A stretch of 64,000 nt of DNA from Larkinella sp051857545 (GTDB taxonomy: Bacteria > Bacteroidota > Bacteroidia > Cytophagales > Spirosomataceae). A model generated the notes under the pieces. That model ran no database searches. It saw only the letters and a program-made list of their open reading frames with translations, and was not told the origin of the DNA. Positions 1 through 7,396 of this stretch are shown here, piece after piece (the first letter of the stretch is position 1; each line of letters opens with the position of its first letter). The DNA lies in the NCBI RefSeq assembly GCF_051857545.1, contig NZ_JBPZHB010000005.1:186001-250000 (forward strand). The letters run 5' to 3'. A program made the position numbers and the translations under genes.

Positions 1-1
1 T

Positions 2-214
2 CACGCGGTTTTGGAGAACAAAACCCTGCACCACTTCATCTCCTTCGGCGTCCCCTTCAAAACCATCCATTTGGACATTCAGATGGATCGGTACCAGCCC
101 ATCCGGATTTTCGGCATTACGTTCCTGCTGGCCGACCCGCTTTCGGCCATCGAAGCCGACTCGAAATTGAAACGAAAATTGTGGGAAGTACTGAAAAAAG
201 TATTTTTGGATTAA
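2..214 (+). CDS. C-terminal end of an unidentified protein (cut by window edge)
   Basis: The frame is open from the first bases of the window to a TAA at 212-214, giving about 70 residues ending in KKVFLD. A TTG at 11 could start a short ORF, but the frame continues upstream without a stop, so this is more likely the 3' end of a longer gene. The tail is mixed hydrophobic and charged, with no motif I can assign. No signal or membrane segment is visible in the part shown. The product is not recognised. Confidence 0.6.
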   Translation, partial: HAVLENKTLHHFISFGVPFKTIHLDIQMDRYQPIRIFGITFLLADPLSAIEADSKLKRKLWEVLKKVFLD

Positions 215-307
215 TCCCGAAAATGACTTTTATTTAGATTGTAGTCCCGCATTTCGCTGATTCGGGGCACCGCCTTGTACTTTTCCCGTTTCTTTTTGAC
301 AGATCAG

Positions 308-1654
308 ATGGTCGAATCCTCTACCGATTCCGCGTCGACACATGCCGACGAATCAACAAGCCAACCCGGATTACGAAAAGTAATCACCACCGCCCAATTG
401 TGGTCGATTGCCGTGGGCATGGTCATTTCCGGCGAATACTTCGGCTGGAACTACGGCTGGGCCGTGGCCGGAACCATCGGTTTTCTGGTGGCCACCCTCG
501 TGGTCACGGTCATGTACCTCGCCTTCATTTTTAGTTATACCGAACTCACGACTTCCATCCCGGACGCCGGTGGGCCATTTAGCTACGCCAACCGCGCCTT
601 CGGTTCAACGGCGGCTTTTATTGCCGGTTTTGCCACGCTCGTCGATTTTCTGATGGCGCCCCCCGCCATTGCTGCGGCTTTGGGTGCTTATGCCAATTTC
701 CTGCACCCGGAACTGCCCGTCCTGGGCGTGGCCATGGCCACTTACGTCGTCTTTATTACCATCAACATTCTGGGCATCAAGGAATCCGCCAATTTCTCTA
801 TGATCATTACCGTGCTGGCGGTGGTGGAATTGCTGGTTTTCATGGCGCTGGTGGCTCCTTCCTACCAAACCCGGAACTTCGTTGCCCACAACGAATCGTA
901 TGGCGCAGGCGGGGTTTTTGCCGCCCTCCCGTTTGCGATCTGGTTTTACCTCGCGATTGAAGGCGTGGCGATGGTGGCCGAAGAAGTGAAAAATCCGAAG
1001 AAAACGATTCCGCGCGGTTACCTGCTCAGCATCGGCACGCTGGTTTTCCTGGCCCTGGGTACCATGATTCTCACGGCGGGCGTTGGCGACTGGCGACTGT
1101 TGAGCAAAATCGACTACCCGCTGCCCGAAACGCTGGCGATGGTCTGGGGTCGCAACAGCCCGTGGTCGAAAGTCTTCGCCAGTCTGGGGTTGTTTGGACT
1201 CATTGCGTCGTTTCACTGCAACACCATCGGCTATTCCCGCCAGATTTTTGCCCTCGCCCGGAGCGGCTACCTGCCCGGTTTCCTGGCGACGGTCAACCGG
1301 CGGTTTCAGACGCCCCACTGGGCACTGATCTGGGGCGGTATTATCGGCTATATCGCCCTGTTTTCCGGTACTACCGGCGACATCATCATCCTGTCGGCCC
1401 TCGGCGCGGTGGTTATGTACATCAGCAGCATGGTGAGCCTGTTCAAACTCCGCCAGAAAGAACCGGATCTCGAACGTCCGTTTATCGCGCCCTTTTATCC
1501 TTACATTCCGGCCATTGCGCTTCTGCTATCCTGCGTCTGTCTGGTTGCCATCGTGTATTACAACGTTTGGCTGAGTGTGATTTTTGCCGGATTGCTGGCG
1601 ATTTCGCTGGCGCTGTTTCGGGTTATTGGCATTCGATTGCCGGATTCGCGTTAG
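308..1654 (+). CDS. APC-family permease, ethanolamine permease-like
   Basis: Predicted inner-membrane amine/amino-acid transporter of the APC superfamily, about 448 residues. The first membrane segment carries GMVISGEYFGWNYGW, which I associate with the ethanolamine permease (eat) branch. Further hallmarks are YTELTTSIPDAGGPFSYANR and a loop VAEEVKNPKKTIPRGY, typical of APC carriers. About 12 hydrophobic segments are present. I chose the ATG at 308 rather than an upstream TTG at 275 because the extra residues are unlike the family and ATG starts dominate here. No ethanolamine-utilisation enzymes lie nearby, so the substrate is inferred from family resemblance only. The gene is followed by an AGACAAGAGA-type inverted repeat. 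Confidence 0.85.
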   Translation: MVESSTDSASTHADESTSQPGLRKVITTAQLWSIAVGMVISGEYFGWNYGWAVAGTIGFLVATLVVTVMYLAFIFSYTELTTSIPDAGGPFSYANRAFGSTAAFIAGFATLVDFLMAPPAIAAALGAYANFLHPELPVLGVAMATYVVFITINILGIKESANFSMIITVLAVVELLVFMALVAPSYQTRNFVAHNESYGAGGVFAALPFAIWFYLAIEGVAMVAEEVKNPKKTIPRGYLLSIGTLVFLALGTMILTAGVGDWRLLSKIDYPLPETLAMVWGRNSPWSKVFASLGLFGLIASFHCNTIGYSRQIFALARSGYLPGFLATVNRRFQTPHWALIWGGIIGYIALFSGTTGDIIILSALGAVVMYISSMVSLFKLRQKEPDLERPFIAPFYPYIPAIALLLSCVCLVAIVYYNVWLSVIFAGLLAISLALFRVIGIRLPDSR

Positions 1655-1669
1655 ACAGATCAAAGATGT

Positions 1670-1760
1670 AAGACAAGAGAGAAGAGACAAGAGAAGAAAG
1701 ATGCAGTCCGTCATTTATTGAGGTTATTTTATTTTTTCTCTTGTCTATCTTCTCTTGTCG
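1670..1760. repeat. AGACAAGAGA-type imperfect inverted repeat
   Basis: Just downstream of the permease stop, the purine-rich arm at about 1671-1702 is built of GACAAGAGA and GAAGA units. It is largely complementary to the pyrimidine-rich arm at about 1734-1759. A related element with the same GACAAGAGAG core lies at 26489-26572, so this is a dispersed family rather than a one-off terminator. It could fold as an RNA hairpin at the 3' end of the permease transcript. Confidence 0.7.
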
Positions 1761-1867
1761 AACACAAAACCTCCCGAACCTTTCAGAAAAACCGGTTGTT
1801 AGACAATATTATGTCGGTCAGGCCGGTTTTTATACAACACCTTTTGCCCGGTAGTTAACGTTTTGAT

Positions 1868-2845
1868 ATGACGTTCGAAGAGCAGCTAAACAACAACCCA
1901 ACCGTACCGGATTTTCCAACCTTTTCGCCAGAACCTCTGCCGGACTGGCTGAGCGATGACAATCTGCTGCGCGACGAAGCCGCTCTTCTCGGCTTATCCC
2001 ATGCTCCGCTGGAGGAAAAAACAAGCCTGATCCGTCTATATTTTAAACACCTAACGATTCATTTAGAACGCGAGCGGGAAGAATTGGGCGAAAAAATCGG
2101 CGAGTTGAATTTAGGGATTGAACAAAAGACCAACCGCCTTGAAGAGCTGCGGCAGAAAATCACACGTCTGGAAGCGGCCCAACCCGATGGTGAACCGCAT
2201 TTTCTCAAAACCACCACGGGTTTGATCGCTTGCCTGGGTGTGCTGATCGGAACTTATTTTCTAATTCTGACAACTTTACGGCCGCATTTTGAAGAAAACC
2301 GCTTAATCTCGCTCGGAGTATTAATAGCCGGTTTTCTGGGTTTGTATCACCGCACAACAAACCCATCCGAAACCAAGACGCCCTTTTCCGCCCGGCAACT
2401 TCTGGCCGACGCGGGTTTGCCTTTTGCGGCTTCTTTTTTCGTCTTCATTTACGCTTGCCAAACCCAACCGGCCCTCTTGGCACTGGGCATTTTTCTGTTT
2501 CTTTTCTTCCTGTTTCTGTCCGTCGGGAAGCTAATTCCCGGACTGTTAACGGCTTTGCAGAACGATTTTCGGTATCGAAATCAGGAAAAAAATTTGAAAA
2601 ACGAGCGAAATTTGAAAACAGTACCCTGGGAAAATGAGATTAATGCATTAACAATCAGTGTCGATGCGATCCGCGTGCAGAAGTGGCAGCTATTGCCTTT
2701 CCTGAATCGGGTCGAGTTGGAACTATCCCGTAGCAACACCCGACGGGATCTGTTGATCGAGTTGTTTGAAAATGAATTTAACCTGGCCCGCAGCCTGCGC
2801 GACCGGCTTACGGAGCAACAGATACGGGCCATTGTGGGGAGTTAA
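1868..2845 (+). CDS. Coiled-coil membrane protein of unknown function
   Basis: 325 residues, not recognised. The N-terminus (1-60) is acidic and proline-containing. A charged heptad-like stretch at about 63-105 predicts a coiled coil. Four hydrophobic segments follow at about 115-135, 145-160, 178-197 and 200-222, then a charged C-terminal region to 325. There is no signal peptide. The next gene starts 48 nt downstream on the same strand and has the same plan (coil, membrane segments, charged tail), so the two probably form an operon and may form a membrane complex. A short 7-bp inverted repeat (GAGTTGT/ACAACTC) lies in the gap. Function unknown. Confidence 0.75.
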   Translation: MTFEEQLNNNPTVPDFPTFSPEPLPDWLSDDNLLRDEAALLGLSHAPLEEKTSLIRLYFKHLTIHLEREREELGEKIGELNLGIEQKTNRLEELRQKITRLEAAQPDGEPHFLKTTTGLIACLGVLIGTYFLILTTLRPHFEENRLISLGVLIAGFLGLYHRTTNPSETKTPFSARQLLADAGLPFAASFFVFIYACQTQPALLALGIFLFLFFLFLSVGKLIPGLLTALQNDFRYRNQEKNLKNERNLKTVPWENEINALTISVDAIRVQKWQLLPFLNRVELELSRSNTRRDLLIELFENEFNLARSLRDRLTEQQIRAIVGS

Positions 2846-2893
2846 CGAGTTGTCGGCATTTCTGACGCCCACAACTCCTAAACGGAAAACGAT

Positions 2894-4318
2894 ATGAACG
2901 AGCAGCAGCCAAAAGATAGCCAGGATTTTCAGCATGGGTATACGAGCGGAGTCGAAGGAACCGACCGCCAGAATTACGAAGGCTATTTATCGAGTCAGGT
3001 CAGCGACGAGTGGATCAAGGAGCGTGTGGAGAGCAAGCGTGACGAAATCCGGCAAATCGACCAAACCTTAGCGGATACAACGGCTCAGCGCCGGGCCGCT
3101 TTCGACCGGCTTCAAGACCACATCATGCAGACGACGCTGGCCGGAAAAGGAGCCGAGCATCTGGAAGCCGAAATCAAAACCGTGGAGGACGAACGCGAGC
3201 AACTGAAAGAACGCCGGCAAAACACGGCGTCGGAATATTCGCTGCTGGCCGGCCTGATCTTTGTGGCCGCCGGTATTTCGTTCGTTGCCGGTGATTTGAT
3301 CATTTCCCACGAAATTGTGGCCTATGCGCTCAACATCCGCAACAATGTGGAAGCCTGGATGTTTGCGGTGGGTCTGGCGATGGTTTCCATTCTGCTGAAA
3401 CCGGCCTACGACCGGCTAATCGAGGAACCGTACCTCACCAACTCCTCCCCCGAAGCATCCCGCCGATACGGCTGGTTCAAAATGGGGCTGGCCATTCTGT
3501 CGATTGTTACGCTGGTCATTCTGGGTTGGTTTCGGTATGATGCCTACCGGACCGATAAATTGAAGGAAGCCATTAACAAAAGTATCAAAAACATTCAGCT
3601 AAACGCGACACCCCTGGACCCGGCCAACCCGAATCCGGTGGCCGATCAGCGGGTTTTACAGAAAATTGAGCGACAACTTCAACAGTCCGACGAGTTAAAT
3701 CTCCAGTTGGTCAACAGTCCCTGGGCGCTGCTGTCGTTTGTGTTGAGTGGCGTTTTGTTCGCGCTGGCCGGTGCGGTCTGTCTGGGAATCGGCTTGCCGG
3801 TTTTGCAGAAGTTCTGGTTCCGCTGGCTCCAGGTCGACCCGCGGTTGTGGCGGTTACGTCGCCGTCGCCGGAAGCTGGAAAAACAGTACCAGGCCGTTCA
3901 GCAGGAAGTGGCGAAACACCTGACGCAGAAGAACATCATGGATCATGAGCTGGCGATTCTGGCCTCGCTGGACGAACTGCGGCAACGCAAGCAACAACTG
4001 ACGAATGAGATTGACCAATTGATCGACGACCGCAAACTGGCCCGAACCGACAGCCGGATTGCTTCTTTCAATGATGGGTATGAGAAAGGTCAGGCGGCTC
4101 GTCAGGCCATGACCGAAGAGGAATTTAACCAGTATCGGAACGGTTTTTTCTCCGTTTCCAATCTGGCAACGAAAGCCCGTTCCTCGTCCGACCAGGAACG
4201 CTTACCAGCCGCTGCCGACAAAACAACCTATGCCAACCAACGCCCGGTCAACGGCCTTCGCCCCCACCAGGCCGTCCGCCAGCACCTCGCCGATGGCTTG
4301 GATAATGATATTGAGTGA
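2894..4318 (+). CDS. Coiled-coil membrane protein with repeated FxxGYxxG ends, unknown function
   Basis: 474 residues, not recognised. A long predicted coiled coil (about 40-113) is followed by membrane segments at about 115-136, 152-170, 193-213 and 277-300. A very basic patch (RLRRRRRKLEK, about 320-330) leads into a second coiled coil at about 325-385. The two ends share a motif: FQHGYTSG at residue 12 and FNDGYEKG at residue 392. Each is followed within about 25 residues by a Y/F-rich G(Y/F)(L/F)S. Termini and coils are probably on the same, cytoplasmic side. It is likely the partner of the preceding gene. Its last codons lie inside a perfect 33-bp palindrome. Confidence 0.75.
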   Translation: MNEQQPKDSQDFQHGYTSGVEGTDRQNYEGYLSSQVSDEWIKERVESKRDEIRQIDQTLADTTAQRRAAFDRLQDHIMQTTLAGKGAEHLEAEIKTVEDEREQLKERRQNTASEYSLLAGLIFVAAGISFVAGDLIISHEIVAYALNIRNNVEAWMFAVGLAMVSILLKPAYDRLIEEPYLTNSSPEASRRYGWFKMGLAILSIVTLVILGWFRYDAYRTDKLKEAINKSIKNIQLNATPLDPANPNPVADQRVLQKIERQLQQSDELNLQLVNSPWALLSFVLSGVLFALAGAVCLGIGLPVLQKFWFRWLQVDPRLWRLRRRRRKLEKQYQAVQQEVAKHLTQKNIMDHELAILASLDELRQRKQQLTNEIDQLIDDRKLARTDSRIASFNDGYEKGQAARQAMTEEEFNQYRNGFFSVSNLATKARSSSDQERLPAAADKTTYANQRPVNGLRPHQAVRQHLADGLDNDIE

Positions 4319-4390
4319 ATTGTGATTGAGCGATTGAGTGAAAAAACCGACAGGCCGTTCACTCAATCGCTCAATCACAATTCACTCAAT
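4310..4390. repeat. Perfect 33-bp inverted repeat between convergent genes
   Basis: Left arm 4310-4342 and right arm 4358-4390 are exact reverse complements over 33 bases, with a 15-nt spacer. The arms are themselves made of ATTGAGTGA/GATTGAGCGA units. The left arm contains the TGA stop (4316-4318) of the upstream gene, and the right arm ends 4 nt before the stop of the convergent NIPSNAP gene. It could act as a bidirectional terminator, but it lacks a simple T-tract and is unusually long. Confidence 0.9.
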
Positions 4391-4394
4391 AAAA

Positions 4395-5168
4395 TCATTG
4401 AATCGGTGAATAGTCCGTGGCTTTCATGTAAACCGATTCCACTTTCGTGGTCAGGGAACCGTTTTTCTCGGAATCGGCTTTGGCTTTTACCCATTTGGGA
4501 TCAACCCGGAACTCATCGAAATGCTTCTTGCCCTCCGCTTCACTCGGGTGTGCCAGAATGTACACCAGTTTTGACTGACCGCTTTCGTCTGGTTGCGTCG
4601 TCAGCCAGTAGCCAATGTGGGTCATGCCGTGTTGTTTGAACAGCTTGAGGGTGTGGTTTTTAAACCGGGCCAGCAGGTCATTCAATTTGCCGGGAGCCGG
4701 AGAATAAGTACGCAGTTCAAATACGCGTTCCGGTTTTTTCGACGCTTTGATTTTGGGCGAAATTTCGGCTTCGGTCATGAAGATTTGGTCGACTTTGGCG
4801 ACAATTTTGCCGTTGGCTTCCGTTTTGGCTACGACTTCCTTCCATTCCGGATCGCTGCTAAAGGCTTTCCACGACGCATCGCGGGCTTCACGGTTCGGGT
4901 ACGACAGGATGTAAATCAGCCTTTCCTGCGAAGCATCGGTCGGAATCCAATAACCGACGTTGGTCATCCCGTGCTTTTCAAAAATTTTAGTCGTGTATTT
5001 CCGGAAACGGTCGATAATGTTCTCGTAATTACCGGGTGTTGGGTAATAAATCCGAACTTCATACAAGCGTGAGGGATCGGCCGGTTTAGTGGCTTTCGGG
5101 TCCGAATTAGCTACCGAAATACTTAATGCAGTTACAACAAGGCTACAGGTTAATAGGAAATTTCTCAT
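4395..5168 (-). CDS. Secreted protein with two NIPSNAP domains
   Basis: 257 residues with an N-terminal signal peptide (MRNFLLTCSLVVTALSISVA). Two copies of the NIPSNAP fold (dimeric alpha-beta barrel superfamily) follow, at about 35-130 and 148-250. The copies align well: YEVRIYYPTPGNYENIIDRF with FELRTYSPAPGKLNDLLARF, KHGMTNVGYW with QHGMTHIGYW, and LIYILSYP with LVYILAHP. The repeat probably builds one pseudo-dimeric barrel. Substrate and reaction are not known for this family in bacteria. The gene is convergent with the coiled-coil pair and divergent from the alpha-E gene at 5311. Confidence 0.85.
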   Translation of the reverse strand: MRNFLLTCSLVVTALSISVANSDPKATKPADPSRLYEVRIYYPTPGNYENIIDRFRKYTTKIFEKHGMTNVGYWIPTDASQERLIYILSYPNREARDASWKAFSSDPEWKEVVAKTEANGKIVAKVDQIFMTEAEISPKIKASKKPERVFELRTYSPAPGKLNDLLARFKNHTLKLFKQHGMTHIGYWLTTQPDESGQSKLVYILAHPSEAEGKKHFDEFRVDPKWVKAKADSEKNGSLTTKVESVYMKATDYSPIQ

Positions 5169-5270
5169 TGGTACGCGGCTGTTAGTTGAAGTACAAAAAT
5201 AGAGAGAGAACCGACAGGATTAATTGATTAATCATAATTTCGATAAAGGCACTTTTTTCAGATAAAAAAC

Positions 5271-5278
5271 TATCTTTA
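5271..5278 (+). promoter_or_regulatory. Candidate -7 element for the alpha-E gene
   Basis: TATCTTTA matches the Bacteroidota -7 consensus TAnnTTTG except for the last base and lies 32 nt before the ATG at 5311. No clear TTTG -33 element is seen, so this is tentative. Confidence 0.3.
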
Positions 5279-5310
5279 CAAATCAAACATCCCTATAAAA
5301 TTTTGATTTT

Positions 5311-6273
5311 ATGCTGAGTCGCGTTGCAAACTCTATCTATTGGATGAACCGCTACATCGAACGGGCCGACAATTATTCCCGTTTTATGAGTGTTAATTTT
5401 AATCTGGCGTTGGATTTACCACCCAATGTCGACGAACAATGGGAACCACTGTTAATTGCCACTGCTGATAATTACCTGTTTTACAATTACTACCAGGAGC
5501 CAACCCGCGAGAATGTTATCGATTTTATGACCTTCGACAAGCGGAATCCCAACTCCATCGTAAGCTGCCTGAACAACGCCCGGGAGAACGCCCGGACAAT
5601 CCGGGAAAGCATTTCGAAGGAAATGTGGGAAAACATCAACGATCTGTATCTGCGCGTTCGGGACACGACCACGAAAGGAGAATCGAACTTTGACCGTTTG
5701 CAGGAATTTCTAAATAACGTCAAAAACGGCTGCCAACATTTTTACGGCGTCATCGATTGTACCATTACCCGCAACGAAGCCTGGCATTTCGGGCGGGTGG
5801 GCCGGTTTCTGGAGCGGGCCGACAAAACCTCCCGGTTTCTCGATGTGAAGTATTTTACGCTTCTGCCCGACGCCGATGCCGTGGGTTCAACGCTTGACCT
5901 GATGATCTGGACCGCCGTTCTGAAATCGGGCAGTGCCTACAACATGTACCGGCAGCAATACAAAATGATTAGCTCGTCGACCATTGTTGAATTCCTGATT
6001 CTGGACAAACTTTTCCCCCGTTCGGTTGCCCACTGCATCCGCCAGGCCGAACTGTCGCTCTACGAAATATCGGGCAATCTGATCACCAACGGTTTTAAAA
6101 ACGATGCTGAAAAAGCGCTGAGTAAGCTCCGGTCGGAGATTGAGTTTACGGAAACATCCGAGCTTTTCAAAACCGGCCTGCATCAATACCTGGATCGTTT
6201 TCAGATTCGTACCAACGAAGCCGCCAAAGCCGTTTACGAAACGTACTTCAGCCTGAAACCGGTCGAAGCCTGA
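5311..6273 (+). CDS. Alpha-E (DUF403) domain protein
   Basis: 320 residues, one full-length alpha-E superfamily domain, recognised from the start MLSRVANSIYWMNRYIERAD and the later block WHFGRVGRFLERADKTSRFL. Proteins of this family are helical. They usually sit beside a circularly permuted ATP-grasp protein (DUF404/DUF407) and a transglutaminase-like protein, in loci thought to make or modify a peptide. Neither partner is in this window, so the gene looks orphaned here. A 15-bp inverted repeat follows the stop. The catalytic role, if any, is unknown. Confidence 0.88.
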   Translation: MLSRVANSIYWMNRYIERADNYSRFMSVNFNLALDLPPNVDEQWEPLLIATADNYLFYNYYQEPTRENVIDFMTFDKRNPNSIVSCLNNARENARTIRESISKEMWENINDLYLRVRDTTTKGESNFDRLQEFLNNVKNGCQHFYGVIDCTITRNEAWHFGRVGRFLERADKTSRFLDVKYFTLLPDADAVGSTLDLMIWTAVLKSGSAYNMYRQQYKMISSSTIVEFLILDKLFPRSVAHCIRQAELSLYEISGNLITNGFKNDAEKALSKLRSEIEFTETSELFKTGLHQYLDRFQIRTNEAAKAVYETYFSLKPVEA

Positions 6274-6279
6274 TGAACG

Positions 6280-6333
6280 CTCAACGGCTTGAAAAACTTC
6301 CCGTGCAGGCAAAAGTCCTTTCAAGCCGTTGAG
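6280..6333. terminator. 15-bp inverted repeat between convergent genes
   Basis: CTCAACGGCTTGAAA (6280-6294) and TTTCAAGCCGTTGAG (6319-6333) are exact reverse complements with a 24-nt loop. The pair fills the 66-nt gap between two convergent stops, so it probably terminates both transcripts. There is no strong T-tract. Confidence 0.6.
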
Positions 6334-6339
6334 GTGTTG

Positions 6340-7107
6340 TTATTTATAAAATGGAAACGTCAGGGCGACGTAACCCATGGCGGCCCGGTTGCGAAACCGT
6401 CGGTTGTCATCGTCAATGTTCAGATTACTGGCCCGCATTTCGGTAGTAATCCAATGGTAACCGACTTTTACGCCCATCCGTCGCAAAACCTTCAGCCTCA
6501 CATAGACTTCGCTGGAGAGTGATCCCAGATCGTTGTCGCCCAGCAACCGTACATTCAACCGCTGGGGCTGAGCGTATTGCAAGGGGGAAACCCGAAAACT
6601 CACGGTATCAATTTCCGAATCGGCATTGGTGTGCTCGAAACGACCGGTTGTCGACCGGTAGCGTCCCTCCCGGCTTTTACCGAATCCCAGGCCGATCAGA
6701 TCGGCACCAGCCCCCACTTCCACTGGTCCCAGCCGAACCTGCGCCCGTAGACCAAAATTGACGGTTGAAACCGTCACCCAATCGAATCGCATGGTATCGA
6801 TGTTGGCCGCCATCTCAGGAGCGCCAATGGCTCCAAAGCCGGTTTTTTCACGGGTGAGCCGGGCGGGAGCCGTCGTATAATTCAGGTTATCTCCGTAAAA
6901 ATTCCCCCCTTTGATCGTCCAGCCAATCGAAAAAATCTTGTTGGCATCCAGATTTAGCAGTTCATAATAGGTGATGGACGGAGCCAGATAATCCTTTTTA
7001 AAAGCGGCACCCACGTCCACTCCGCTGCTGATCCGGCTGGCGGTGGGCGTTTGTGAGAAGGCGACGGCAGACGTAAAGACCAGCACTAATGTTACTATTT
7101 TTCTCAT
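6340..7107 (-). CDS. Predicted outer-membrane beta-barrel protein
   Basis: 255 residues with a clear signal peptide (MRKIVTLVLVFTSAVAFSQ). Alternating hydrophobic/polar strands and a C-terminus LTFPFYK are consistent with an outer-membrane barrel. No family is recognised with confidence. It stands alone between a convergent gene and a 290-nt gap, so the context gives no function. Confidence 0.65.
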   Translation of the reverse strand: MRKIVTLVLVFTSAVAFSQTPTASRISSGVDVGAAFKKDYLAPSITYYELLNLDANKIFSIGWTIKGGNFYGDNLNYTTAPARLTREKTGFGAIGAPEMAANIDTMRFDWVTVSTVNFGLRAQVRLGPVEVGAGADLIGLGFGKSREGRYRSTTGRFEHTNADSEIDTVSFRVSPLQYAQPQRLNVRLLGDNDLGSLSSEVYVRLKVLRRMGVKVGYHWITTEMRASNLNIDDDNRRFRNRAAMGYVALTFPFYK

Positions 7108-7361
7108 ATAGGAAACTTACTTTGTAAAGCAAAGTTAATGGGATTAACTGAAAGCTGGTGGTTTTGTTTTGCGCCGACCGCATCATTTTTTTGCCAAAAA
7201 TTCGTTCTACGGCCAATCCGATAACATTCAGGCAAGTAAATGGTTTAGAAAACTTACGTGTACGGGTCACAACAGACGGTTCGTGAATCCTGCTTTAATA
7301 CATGCAGAAACCCGGTGTCAAAGGTTTTGAAATCTATGATTGTCCAAACAATAATTTTCGC

Positions 7362-7389
7362 AAAAAAGTATGCCCCGTGCGGGGCATAC
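7362..7389 (-). terminator. Rho-independent terminator of glgB
   Basis: On the minus strand GTATGCCCCG-CACGGGGCATAC is followed by TTTTTT. It lies 8 nt past the glgB stop, the classical hairpin plus T-tract layout. Confidence 0.88.
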
Positions 7390-7396
7390 CTGAACT

